Assembly: GCA_018399635.1 (NCBI GenBank)
Contig: JAGYOH010000009.1
Location: 62,001 to 126,000, forward strand
Source of the DNA: Clostridia bacterium
GTDB taxonomy: Bacteria > Bacillota > Clostridia > Peptostreptococcales > Acidaminobacteraceae
Direction of reading: 5' to 3'
DNA: 64,000 nucleotides
In this document: in pieces, positions 40,004-47,360 of the stretch
Layout: each line of letters begins with the position of its first letter
How positions within the stretch are numbered: the first letter of the stretch is position 1
Made by a program: the position numbers and the translations under genes
The notes under the pieces: generated by a model
Database searches by the model: none
Seen by the model: the letters and a program-made list of their open reading frames with translations, nothing else
What the model was told of the DNA's origin: nothing

Positions 40004-40692
40004 AAATACTAGGGATAGAAGCGTCTACCCAGACCGCCTCTGTGGCGGTCGTTGAAGAAGAGAAGGTGCTCGGGGAAATCAGTCTCTTCACGGGACTCAC
40101 CCATTCAGAGAGCCTCATGGGGCTCATCGACGAAATTCTCATCAAGACAGGGTCCCCCCTGGAAACCATCGGGGGAATCGCCGTGAGCGTGGGTCCCGGT
40201 TCCTTTACCGGAGTCCGCATCGCCATGGCCACCGCCATGGGACTGAGTCGCGCCCGGGGCATCCCCATGGCGGGGATCTCCACCCTGGAGGGTCAGGCCT
40301 GGATCAGTGCTGATTTCAACGGAATCATCGTACCGATTCAGGACGCCCGGCGGAACCAGGTCTACACCGCGGTTTTCAAAGGCCAGGGGGGGAGGGTTCT
40401 TCGTCTGGAGGAGGACCAGACCCTTTCCCTCGAGGAGTTGAAGGGATTGCTTGAAACCTGTCCCGGGCCGGTGCTCTTGTCCGGACCGGATGCCCACCGC
40501 TTTTATGAGTTTCTCAAGACCCCCGGCACCCAGCTGGTCGCCTTTTTCAATCAGCAGCCCAGGGCATCCACCCTGGCCAGAATCGCCCGGGGGGGAGATT
40601 TTTCTCTGAAGATCAGCCCCAACTATGTCCGCAGATCCCAGGCGGAACGGGCTTATTTTGAAGCACACGGGGTGCATGTGCTGGATGATTGA
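40000..40692 (+). CDS. tsaB: tRNA t6A biosynthesis dimerisation factor TsaB
   Basis: The 230-residue inactive paralogue of TsaD is the scaffold for the TsaD-TsaE complex. The N-terminal VKILGIEASTQTASVAVVEE is an actin-like fold start, and SVGPGSFTGVRIAMATAMGLS is diagnostic. The GTG at 40000 overlaps the tsaE stop; the earlier in-frame ATG would lie deep in tsaE and add unrelated sequence. It overlaps rimI by eight bases. Confidence 0.94.
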   Translation: MKILGIEASTQTASVAVVEEEKVLGEISLFTGLTHSESLMGLIDEILIKTGSPLETIGGIAVSVGPGSFTGVRIAMATAMGLSRARGIPMAGISTLEGQAWISADFNGIIVPIQDARRNQVYTAVFKGQGGRVLRLEEDQTLSLEELKGLLETCPGPVLLSGPDAHRFYEFLKTPGTQLVAFFNQQPRASTLARIARGGDFSLKISPNYVRRSQAERAYFEAHGVHVLDD

Positions 40693-41125
40693 AATCAGAG
40701 AAATGACCCTGGAGGATATTCCGAAGATCCTCCTCATCGAGGAGGAATCATTTTTGACCCCCTGGTCCAGGGAGGCTTTTTTCGAGGAGTTGAACATCAA
40801 TCCTCTGGCCCGGTATTTCGTGGGGGTCTGCGGGGATGGGATTTTCGGCTATATCGGCATGTGGCTCATCCTGGACGAGGCCCACATCACCAATATCGCC
40901 GTGGGCAAGGCCTACAGAGGGCGCGGCTACGGGCGGACCCTTCTGGAGGATGCCTTGAGGAGGGTCGGGGAGATGGGGGCAAAGGCCTTCACCCTGGAAG
41001 TCCGCGAATCCAATTTTCCCGCCATCAACCTCTATACCCGGATGGGCTTCAAGGTGGGAGGCAGAAGAAAAAACTACTACCAGGACACTCAGGAGGATGC
41101 TCTGCTGATGTGGTTGAGGATATAG
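40685..41125 (+). CDS. rimI: Ribosomal protein bS18-alanine N-acetyltransferase-like GNAT protein
   Basis: The 146-residue GNAT acetyltransferase starts with MIEIREMTLEDIPKILLIEEESFLTPWS and has the acetyl-CoA loop VGKAYRGRGYGRTLLEDALRR and the RimI-like NFPAINLYTRMGFKVGGRRKNYY. The position between tsaB and tsaD is characteristic of rimI. Its ATG at 40685 lies within tsaB. In this group the physiological target may be a ribosomal protein or other N-termini. Confidence 0.93.
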   Translation: MIEIREMTLEDIPKILLIEEESFLTPWSREAFFEELNINPLARYFVGVCGDGIFGYIGMWLILDEAHITNIAVGKAYRGRGYGRTLLEDALRRVGEMGAKAFTLEVRESNFPAINLYTRMGFKVGGRRKNYYQDTQEDALLMWLRI

Positions 41126-41137
41126 GAGAGGATAACT

Positions 41138-42160
41138 TTGAAAATTTTGGCAATTGAGACCTCCTGCGATGAAACTTCGGTGGCGGTCATCGAGGATGGC
41201 CGGAGAATCCTGGCCAATGTCATCGATTCCCAAATCAGCATCCACCGGAAATTCGGCGGAGTGGTGCCGGAGATCGCCTCAAGGAGGCATATCGAGAAAA
41301 TCGACGAGGTCCTGCAGGAGGCCTTGAGGGACAGCGGGCTGGGGCTTGAGGAGCTGGACGCCGTTGCCGTGACCCAGGGTCCTGGCCTCGTGGGGGCGCT
41401 TCTGGTGGGGGTCAATTACGGCAAGGCCCTGGCCTACGGATTAAAAAAGCCCCTTATCGGGGTCAATCACATCGACGGTCATATCGCCGCCAACTACCTG
41501 GCCTTCGATTGGCTTGAGCCTCCCTTCATGGCCCTGATCGTCTCGGGAGGCCATTCCCATATCGTGGAGGTCCTGGATTACGGCATCTACCGTCTCATCG
41601 GACAGACCCGGGACGACGCCATCGGAGAAGCCTTCGACAAGGTGGCGAGGACCCTGGGCTACGGTTATCCCGGGGGACCCTTCATCGATGCGGCCAGTCA
41701 AAAGGGAGATGCCGAGGCCATCCATTTTCCCAGGACCTATCTCGAGAAGGACAGCTATGATTTCTCCTTTTCAGGCATCAAGTCGGCGGTGCTCAATTAT
41801 CTGAACCAGTTGCAGATGAAGGGTCTCGAAGTGGTCAAGGAGGACGTGGCGGCCTCTTTCCAGGAAGCAGTGGTGGAGGTGGTGGTGAACAAGATCATCA
41901 AAGCCACGCGGGTATGCGGACACGACACCCTGGTGGTCGCCGGCGGGGTGGCTTCAAATACCCGTCTCAGGGAGGCCCTGACCTCTGAGGGAGAGAAGAA
42001 CGGCCTCAGGGTGCTTTTTCCCGACCTCAGCCTATGTACGGACAACGGGGCCATGATCGGTGCGGCCGCCTACTATCAGTTTCTAAAAAACGACCTTGCG
42101 GATCTCACCCTCAACGGTATTCCGAATCTTCAGTTGAGAACTGTGGATAACCTTCGTTGA
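41138..42160 (+). CDS. tsaD: tRNA N6-adenosine threonylcarbamoyltransferase TsaD
   Basis: The 340-residue metalloenzyme transfers the threonylcarbamoyl group to A37 of ANN-decoding tRNAs. Conserved parts are [21 protein letters not shown], the iron-binding HIEK ([12 protein letters not shown]) and NHIDGH motifs, and [14 protein letters not shown]. The start is TTG at 41138 with TAGGAGAGG before it. The last 20 bases contain the first box of a DnaA-box cluster. The neighbouring genes after it are on the opposite strand. Confidence 0.96.
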   Translation: MKILAIETSCDETSVAVIEDGRRILANVIDSQISIHRKFGGVVPEIASRRHIEKIDEVLQEALRDSGLGLEELDAVAVTQGPGLVGALLVGVNYGKALAYGLKKPLIGVNHIDGHIAANYLAFDWLEPPFMALIVSGGHSHIVEVLDYGIYRLIGQTRDDAIGEAFDKVARTLGYGYPGGPFIDAASQKGDAEAIHFPRTYLEKDSYDFSFSGIKSAVLNYLNQLQMKGLEVVKEDVAASFQEAVVEVVVNKIIKATRVCGHDTLVVAGGVASNTRLREALTSEGEKNGLRVLFPDLSLCTDNGAMIGAAAYYQFLKNDLADLTLNGIPNLQLRTVDNLR

Positions 42161-42287
42161 TGCCATTTATACATGAAGATTGTGTTAAAAGGTGTGGAAG
42201 AGGCTGTGGATAAAGTGGATAACTCTGAAAAAACGGCTGAATATCACAAAATGCATGTGGAGGAACTGCTCGGGAATCTGTGGATAA
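42142..42287. promoter_or_regulatory. DnaA-box cluster
   Basis: Three perfect boxes TGTGGATAA (TTATCCACA on the minus strand) lie at 42142-42150, 42205-42213 and 42279-42287, all in the same orientation. A one-mismatch box AGTGGATAA directly abuts the second at 42214-42222, and TGTGGAAGA at 42193-42201 is a weaker match. The rest of this 180-base gap holds no gene. B. subtilis is reported to have a DnaA-box cluster at the gcp(tsaD)-ydiF junction, the same gene context. Confidence 0.85.
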
Positions 42288-42313
42288 AAAAACTGGATTC
42301 TCAAAGAAAAACG

Positions 42314-42345
42314 AAAGCCCTGAGGACGAATCGTCCTTAGGGCTT
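42314..42345 (-). terminator. Terminator of acpP (minus strand)
   Basis: AAAGCCCTGAGGACGA (42314-42329) pairs with TCGTCCTTAGGGCTT (42331-42345) with few mismatches; on the minus strand it is followed by TTTCGTTTTTC. The stem overlaps the acpP stop codon and could also stop transcripts from tsaD. Confidence 0.85.
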
Positions 42346-42574
42346 ATTCGGTGGCACTTTCCAGAAAATCCATGATTTCCGATACTTTTCGGATGCTCTC
42401 AGCAATATCATCCGGAATTTCCAGGTCAAATTCCCCTTCAATGGCGATGATGATTTCTGCAGCATCAATGGAATCGGCGCCGAGATCGTCCACGAGATGG
42501 GTGTCCAGGGTAATGGTTTCAGGATTCTTGACCCCCATTTGCTCGGCTATGATTTGTTGAACCAATTCAAACAT
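42344..42574 (-). CDS. acpP: Acyl carrier protein
   Basis: The 76-residue acidic carrier has the phosphopantetheine site GADSIDAAEIIIAIE (Ser in DSID; most ACPs have DSLD). Four-helix layout and length are normal. The start ATG at 42574 follows AGGAGGG on the minus strand. It is not next to fab genes here; it stands between tsaD and an ABC-F gene, with its own promoter and terminator. It presumably serves fatty acid synthesis, although a specialised ACP cannot be excluded. Confidence 0.93.
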   Translation of the reverse strand: MFELVQQIIAEQMGVKNPETITLDTHLVDDLGADSIDAAEIIIAIEGEFDLEIPDDIAESIRKVSEIMDFLESATE

Positions 42575-42601
42575 TCAATCCCTCCTAGTTTTTATAGTTA
42601 C

Positions 42602-42629
42602 ATTATAACCAAAGATTGTTTGATGTCTA
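42602..42629 (-). promoter_or_regulatory. Promoter of acpP (minus strand)
   Basis: On the minus strand TAGACA (42629-42624) and TATAAT (42607-42602) are spaced by 16 bases. It overlaps the last codons of the upstream ABC-F gene. Confidence 0.6.
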
Positions 42630-44525
42630 GAGTAATTTTTCCCAATCCTCATAAGCTTCCTTCAACCGGTCTTCGATCTGGCCGAGTTCCTCGGTGAGGC
42701 GGGTCATTTTTTCGGGGTCCGAGTAGACTTCATGCTGACACTGGCGGTGATGGATTTCCTCCACCCGGGATTCGAGGCTGTGGATGGTCTCCTCCAGGTT
42801 TCTGAGAACAGAGGCCTCCTTCTTTTTGTCGGCCTGGTTCTGCCGAAGTTTCTTCTGTTCTTCCTTCTTGTAGGTTTTAGTGACCTCCCGGCTCTCCACC
42901 CCCTCCAGGGCGATGCGTCTGAGCCGTTCCTTCTTCACCACGAAGTCTTCGTAGTTGCCCAGATACGTCACCAGTCCCTCCGGTGTGAAATCAATGATCT
43001 TGGTGCAGACCTGATTGAGAAAATAGCGGTCATGGGAGATGGCGAAGAGGGTGCCCTCGTAGTTGAGGAGGGCGTTTTCGAGGGTTTCCCGGGAGATGAT
43101 GTCGAGATGGTTGGTGGGCTCGTCAAGGAGCAGGAAATTGTTCTGGGAGAGCATCAGCTTGAGCAGGGAAAGACGGGATTTCTCACCGCCGCTGAGGACC
43201 TCCACGGTTTTAAAGACCTCGTCCCCAAGGAATAAAAAGGCGCCGAGGTAGCTCCTGACGACGGTCTCGTCCTTGGCGGGGATCATGCCATGAATTTCTT
43301 CCAGCAGGGTATTTCGGGGATTCAGATTGTTCAGATCCTGATCATAATAGCCGGTGTGGACATGATGGCCCAGGGTGAAAGTTCCTTCAGAAGGCCTCAG
43401 GGCTCCGGTCAAGAGTCGGAAGAGGGTGGTCTTGCCGATGCCGTTGGCTCCGATGAGGCCGATCCGGTCCCCTTGAAAAATCGTGAAGTCCAGGTTTTTG
43501 AACAGGGGTTCCCGGCCGAAACCGAAGCTGAGATTTTCCGCCTTCAGGACCTCATAGCCGCTCTTCACTCTGGGTTTGAAGGTGAGACTGATGCGCTTTG
43601 AGCTCCAGAAGGGTTTTTCCAGAAGTTCAAGCCGGCTCAGCTTGTGTTCCCGGTCCCTCGCCCGTTTGGCCAGCTTCTCCGTCCCACGTTCCTTGAAGCT
43701 TCGGATCAGGTTCTCCTCTTTCTTGATTCTGGTCTGCTGTTTTTCAAACTGCTTCAAGGCGCTGAGAAAACCTTCCCTCTTGGCCGTGATATAGCCCGAA
43801 TAATCCGTGGGGTAGGACTGGCCGCGGCCCTGTTCGATTTCGTAGATCCGGGTTACGACCTTGTCCAGGAAATAGCGGTCGTGGGAGATCAGTACCACGG
43901 CCCCGGTGTACTGGGCCAGGAAGATTTCCAGCCAGTTGACGGCTTCGATGTCCAGGTGGTTGGTGGGTTCGTCCAGCAAGAGCAGATCCTTGGGAATCAG
44001 AAGGAGCTTGGCCAGGTCCAGGCGGGTCCTCTGGCCGCCGCTGAGAGAGGCCAGGGGGCGGTTGAAATCCGCCTCGGTAAAGCCGAGTCCCAGAAGGATT
44101 CCCCGGGTGTAGCTCTCGTAGCGGTAGCCCTGCTGAAGATTGAAGTCATCCAGGGTGGTGGCATAGCGGGCCATGAGGTCTTCACTGCCCGGGTTCTTTT
44201 CAAGAGCTGCTTCCATTTCCCTGAGCTGGTTTTCCATGGCGATGAGATGCTTGAAGCTCTCAAGACAGTATCCGTAGAGGGTGGTGTCCCCGGGGCTGTC
44301 CTGGGTTTGTTTGAGAGAGCCCGCCACGAGATCCCTGGCCATGATGATTTCACCGGAATCCGCCATGATTTCACCCGTCAGGATTTTGAAAAGCGTGGTT
44401 TTGCCGGCGCCGTTGTTTCCCACGACACCGATTTTTTCTCCCTCCTGGATATTGATGGTGACCTCCTTGAGGATTTCGTCGACGCCGTAGGCCTTGCTTA
44501 GATTTTTACCTGAAAGCAGGATCAT
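42627..44525 (-). CDS. ABC-F family ATPase
   Basis: The 632-residue protein has two ABC domains and no membrane helices: Walker A GVVGNNGAGKTTLFKIL and GLIGANGIGKTTLFRLL, signatures SLSGGQRTRLDLAKLL and VLSGGEKSRLSLLKLM, Walker B LLLLDEPTNHLDI and FLLLDEPTNHLDI, both with the catalytic Glu. The helical linker between them and a charged C-terminal coiled coil are typical of ABC-F factors that bind the ribosomal E site. By position next to tsaD and rex it corresponds to B. subtilis YdiF. The ATG at 44525 has GAGGAGGT upstream. A role in drug tolerance or translation is inferred. Confidence 0.93.
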   Translation of the reverse strand: MILLSGKNLSKAYGVDEILKEVTINIQEGEKIGVVGNNGAGKTTLFKILTGEIMADSGEIIMARDLVAGSLKQTQDSPGDTTLYGYCLESFKHLIAMENQLREMEAALEKNPGSEDLMARYATTLDDFNLQQGYRYESYTRGILLGLGFTEADFNRPLASLSGGQRTRLDLAKLLLIPKDLLLLDEPTNHLDIEAVNWLEIFLAQYTGAVVLISHDRYFLDKVVTRIYEIEQGRGQSYPTDYSGYITAKREGFLSALKQFEKQQTRIKKEENLIRSFKERGTEKLAKRARDREHKLSRLELLEKPFWSSKRISLTFKPRVKSGYEVLKAENLSFGFGREPLFKNLDFTIFQGDRIGLIGANGIGKTTLFRLLTGALRPSEGTFTLGHHVHTGYYDQDLNNLNPRNTLLEEIHGMIPAKDETVVRSYLGAFLFLGDEVFKTVEVLSGGEKSRLSLLKLMLSQNNFLLLDEPTNHLDIISRETLENALLNYEGTLFAISHDRYFLNQVCTKIIDFTPEGLVTYLGNYEDFVVKKERLRRIALEGVESREVTKTYKKEEQKKLRQNQADKKKEASVLRNLEETIHSLESRVEEIHHRQCQHEVYSDPEKMTRLTEELGQIEDRLKEAYEDWEKLL

Positions 44526-44550
44526 AGAATACCTCCTCGTTCTAGAAAAT

Positions 44551-44579
44551 ATCATATCTCATGAGGTTATAGGGGTCAA
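44551..44579 (-). promoter_or_regulatory. Promoter of the ABC-F gene (minus strand)
   Basis: Minus-strand TTGACC (44579-44574) and TATGAT (44556-44551) with 17-base spacing. Confidence 0.65.
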
Positions 44580-44597
44580 TGAAAGGTTATCGCAATT

Positions 44598-44638
44598 TTG
44601 TGATTTAATTGACAGACTTTTTGCAATAATGCTATAAT
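44598..44638 (+). promoter_or_regulatory. rex promoter with a possible Rex box
   Basis: TTGACA (44609-44614) and TATAAT (44633-44638), spacing 18, make a near-consensus promoter. TTGTGATTTAATTGACAG at 44598-44615 overlaps the -35 and matches the Rex half-site TTGTGA on the left and only partly (TGACAG for TCACAA) on the right, suggesting autoregulation. Confidence 0.6.
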
Positions 44639-44670
44639 TTTAACAGCAAGTTATGCATGGGGGTGCTGAT

Positions 44671-45297
44671 ATGACCAATGGGAAAATATCAATGACGGTG
44701 ATTCGAAGACTGCCCAAGTACCATCGCTATCTGAAAGATCTGCTGGATAAAGGGATCAACAGGATTTCATCCAAGGAGCTCAGTGAAATCATCGGATTCA
44801 CCGCCTCTCAGATTCGTCAGGACTTGAACAATTTCGGAGGATTCGGGCAACAGGGTTACGGCTACAACGTGGAGGACCTTTTCAATGAAATCGGGCTGAT
44901 CCTGGGACTGAGCAGACCCTACAAGACGGTGATCATCGGAGCGGGAAATCTTGGTCAGGCTCTGGCCAATTATGATTTCGAGGTTCACGGGTTTCAACTG
45001 GTGGGGATGTACGATGTGGATGAAAATCTCATCGGCAGAAAAATCAAGGGGATTGAAATCAAACCCTCCAACCGCCTCGTGGAGGACTGTGTGATTCACA
45101 ATGTGGATATCGCCTACCTGTGCACCAACCGGGAATCGGCTCAAAATGTGGCCAACGCCCTGACCAAGTGCGGTGTCAGGGCCATCTGGAATTTCACCCC
45201 GGTGGATTTGAAAATCTCTGACGAATCAGTCATCGTGGAAGATGTCCACTTGATCGACAGTCTGCTGACCATTTCATATTTTCTGAAAGACCGATAA
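44671..45297 (+). CDS. rex: Redox-sensing transcriptional repressor Rex
   Basis: The 208-residue repressor senses the NADH/NAD+ ratio. The N-terminal winged helix spans about 1-80 (RRLPKYHRYLKDLLDKGINRISSKELSEIIGFTASQIRQDLNNFGGFGQQGYGY), followed by a Rossmann domain with GAGNLGQALANYDF. The last helix, DSLLTISYFLKDR, reaches the partner's NADH pocket in known structures. I use the ATG at 44671 with GGGGGTG upstream; an ATG at 44653 is in frame too. It is followed by a terminator and the thiolase gene, whose family is a common Rex target. Confidence 0.95.
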   Translation: MTNGKISMTVIRRLPKYHRYLKDLLDKGINRISSKELSEIIGFTASQIRQDLNNFGGFGQQGYGYNVEDLFNEIGLILGLSRPYKTVIIGAGNLGQALANYDFEVHGFQLVGMYDVDENLIGRKIKGIEIKPSNRLVEDCVIHNVDIAYLCTNRESAQNVANALTKCGVRAIWNFTPVDLKISDESVIVEDVHLIDSLLTISYFLKDR

Positions 45298-45321
45298 ACC
45301 CTTGATACCAAGGGTTTTTTA
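45296..45321 (+). terminator. Terminator after rex
   Basis: AAACCCTTG (45296-45304) pairs with CAAGGGTTT (45309-45317), with T continuing to 45320. Confidence 0.9.
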
Positions 45322-45322
45322 T

Positions 45323-45351
45323 TTGACTTTGAAGCCTGATATTTATATGAT
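45323..45351 (+). promoter_or_regulatory. Promoter of the thiolase gene
   Basis: TTGACT (45323-45328) and TATGAT (45346-45351), 17-base spacing, directly after the rex terminator. Confidence 0.65.
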
Positions 45352-45381
45352 AGGGTTGACAAGAACTGGAGGGATAGAATC

Positions 45382-46560
45382 ATGAAGGAAGTAGTCATAG
45401 TCAGTGCGGCAAGAACAGCGGTAGGCGCCTTCGGGGGAACGCTCAAGGACACGCCTCCCCAGGATCTCGGAAGCCTTGTGATCCGCGAGGCTATCAAGCG
45501 GGCCGGTCTGAAGCCTGAAGATGTACAGGAAGTGTACTTCGGCTCAGTGCTCCAATCAGGCTACGGTCAGGGAATTGCAAGACAGGCTTCACTCAAAGCG
45601 GGGATTCCGGTAGAAGTGCCTGCCACCACCATCAACATGATCTGCGGTTCGGGGTTGAAAACCGTGTCACTCGCTGTCAATTCCATCGCCTTGGGCGAGA
45701 ATGACATTATGGTGGCCGGTGGAACGGAAAACATGTCCATGACCCCTTACCTGCTTAAGAATGCCCGATACGGCTATCGCATGGGGGACGGCGTGATCTA
45801 CGACCCCATGGTCAAGGACGGTCTCTGGGACGTATTCAACGATTACCACATGGGAATCACTGCGGAGAACATTGCGGATCAGTGGAACTTGAGCCGGGAG
45901 GACCAGGACCTGTTTTCATTGAATTCACAACTCAAGGCCGCCAAGGCCCGAAGCGAGGGAAGATTCAAGGATGAAATCGTGCCCGTGGAGATTCCCCAGA
46001 GGAAGAAGGACCCGATCATCTTCGACCAGGACGAGTACATCAAGGAGGGGTCGACCCTGGAAGGCCTTCAAAAGCTCAGACCCGCCTTCAAGAAGGATGG
46101 GTCCGTGACGGCGGGTTCCTCTTCGGGAATCAACGACGGTGCGGCCGCCCTCATCCTCATGAGCAAGGAAAAGGCTTTGGAGCTGGGAGTGGAGATTCTG
46201 GCCACCGTGGTGAGCCACGCTTCAGCGGGAGTGGATCCCAGCATCATGGGAACCGGACCGATTCCGGCGACGCGGAAGGCCCTGAAACTCGCGGGCATGA
46301 CCATCGGAGACATCGACCTGGTCGAGGCCAACGAGGCCTTTGCCGCCCAGTCCCTGGCGGTGATGAAGGATCTCGACATGAATCCTGAGATCGTCAATGT
46401 CAACGGGGGGGCCATTGCCATCGGCCATCCCATCGGTGCGAGCGGTGCCAGAATACTGGTGACCCTGCTCCATGAGATGAAAAAACGCGATTCGAAAACC
46501 GGGCTTGCGACCCTCTGTATCGGTGGAGGCATGGGCGAAGCACTGATTGTCAAGAGGTAG
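45382..46560 (+). CDS. thlA: Acetyl-CoA C-acetyltransferase (thiolase)
   Basis: The 392-residue enzyme condenses two acetyl-CoA to acetoacetyl-CoA (or the reverse). The acyl-accepting Cys is in [11 protein letters not shown] (Cys88), the His in [19 protein letters not shown] and the second Cys in [14 protein letters not shown]. Length is normal for biosynthetic thiolases. With the CoA-transferase at 3614-4928 it could feed a butyrate or acetoacetate route; the remaining enzymes are outside the window. ACTGGAGGG precedes the ATG. The MarR-type gene starts right behind it. Confidence 0.95.
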   Translation: MKEVVIVSAARTAVGAFGGTLKDTPPQDLGSLVIREAIKRAGLKPEDVQEVYFGSVLQSGYGQGIARQASLKAGIPVEVPATTINMICGSGLKTVSLAVNSIALGENDIMVAGGTENMSMTPYLLKNARYGYRMGDGVIYDPMVKDGLWDVFNDYHMGITAENIADQWNLSREDQDLFSLNSQLKAAKARSEGRFKDEIVPVEIPQRKKDPIIFDQDEYIKEGSTLEGLQKLRPAFKKDGSVTAGSSSGINDGAAALILMSKEKALELGVEILATVVSHASAGVDPSIMGTGPIPATRKALKLAGMTIGDIDLVEANEAFAAQSLAVMKDLDMNPEIVNVNGGAIAIGHPIGASGARILVTLLHEMKKRDSKTGLATLCIGGGMGEALIVKR

Positions 46561-46561
46561 T

Positions 46562-47023
46562 ATGGCCACTTATCATCGAGAAATCAGAAGGCTTCTGGAC
46601 AAGCTTTTTTACAAACTGATCCATTTGACGGTGGAGTCCAGGACCATCATGGGAGAGTCTTACGATTGGTTGGATATCCTGCTTCTCGACCGCATGGTCT
46701 GTGAAAAGGAAACCCGGTGCCTGGGCGGCTGGGTCAGCGAATTCGACCTGAAGGACCAGACGATCAAAAGTGCCATCGACCATCTTTTCAATAATGGGGA
46801 CCTGGTCAAGACCGTGGATCCCCACGACCGGCGACGCACCCTGATCAAGGTGACCCCCAGGGGGGAGGCCGTCAACAAGACCATTGAAAAATCATCTCAG
46901 GAGGCCTTGAGTTTCGTCCTCAGGGATATGACCGTGAATGAAGAAAAGGCGATCCTGAAATTTCTCAGCAAGGTCAACCAGCTGTCGGTGGAAAAATTCC
47001 AAAATAATAACCCCTCGAAATGA
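46562..47023 (+). CDS. MarR family transcriptional regulator
   Basis: The 153-residue protein has the winged-helix layout of MarR: an N-terminal dimerisation helix, a central helix-turn-helix (LGGWVSEFDLKDQTIKSAIDHLFNNGDLVK) and the wing VDPHDRRRTLIKVTPRGEAV, whose DxRR-LI-T--G pattern is the family hallmark. I start at the ATG at 46562, one base after the thiolase stop, so the two are probably coupled. A role in controlling thiolase is suggested only by position. The terminator overlaps its end. Confidence 0.85.
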   Translation: MATYHREIRRLLDKLFYKLIHLTVESRTIMGESYDWLDILLLDRMVCEKETRCLGGWVSEFDLKDQTIKSAIDHLFNNGDLVKTVDPHDRRRTLIKVTPRGEAVNKTIEKSSQEALSFVLRDMTVNEEKAILKFLSKVNQLSVEKFQNNNPSK

Positions 47024-47037
47024 ATCGAGGGGTTATT
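47004..47037. terminator. Bidirectional terminator between marR-type and ferredoxin genes
   Basis: AATAACCCCTCGA (47006-47018) and TCGAGGGGTTATT (47025-47037) form a perfect 13-bp stem. T-rich flanks exist on both strands, and it lies between convergent genes. Confidence 0.9.
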
Positions 47038-47052
47038 CCATGTCACGGTGGG

Positions 47053-47235
<183 letters not shown>

Positions 47236-47257
47236 TTATATTTCTTTTAGCACATAA

Positions 47258-47286
47258 ATTATATATAATAAGATTATTCTTCACAA
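47258..47286 (-). promoter_or_regulatory. Promoter of the ferredoxin gene (minus strand)
   Basis: Minus-strand TTGTGA (47286-47281) and TATAAT (47263-47258), 17-base spacing. Confidence 0.6.
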
Positions 47287-47322
47287 CTCAAATTCCAGTG
47301 AAATGACTCAAATGGACTAATA

Positions 47323-47341
47323 TATAATGATTATCATTATT
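47323..47341 (+). promoter_or_regulatory. Fur-type box over a -10 element
   Basis: TATAATGATTATCATTATT matches the classical 19-base Fur box at 16 positions by my alignment, and contains the 7-1-7 right arm ATTATCA exactly. The TATAAT at 47323-47328 would be the -10 of the gene starting at 47361, so a bound Fur-family repressor would block it. It could also be read by another family member such as PerR or Zur. Confidence 0.6.
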
Positions 47342-47360
47342 TATTCAGGAGGTGATCCAC

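Noticed and set aside
42142-42287. The DnaA-box cluster as the chromosomal origin
   Set aside because: No dnaA, dnaN, rpmH or gidA nearby, no long AT-rich unwinding region, and all boxes point the same way; a secondary DnaA site is more plausible.
44653-44670. Upstream ATG of rex at 44653
   Set aside because: The ATG at 44671 has GGGGGTG at the proper distance and gives the usual short N-terminus; the earlier one has no good site.
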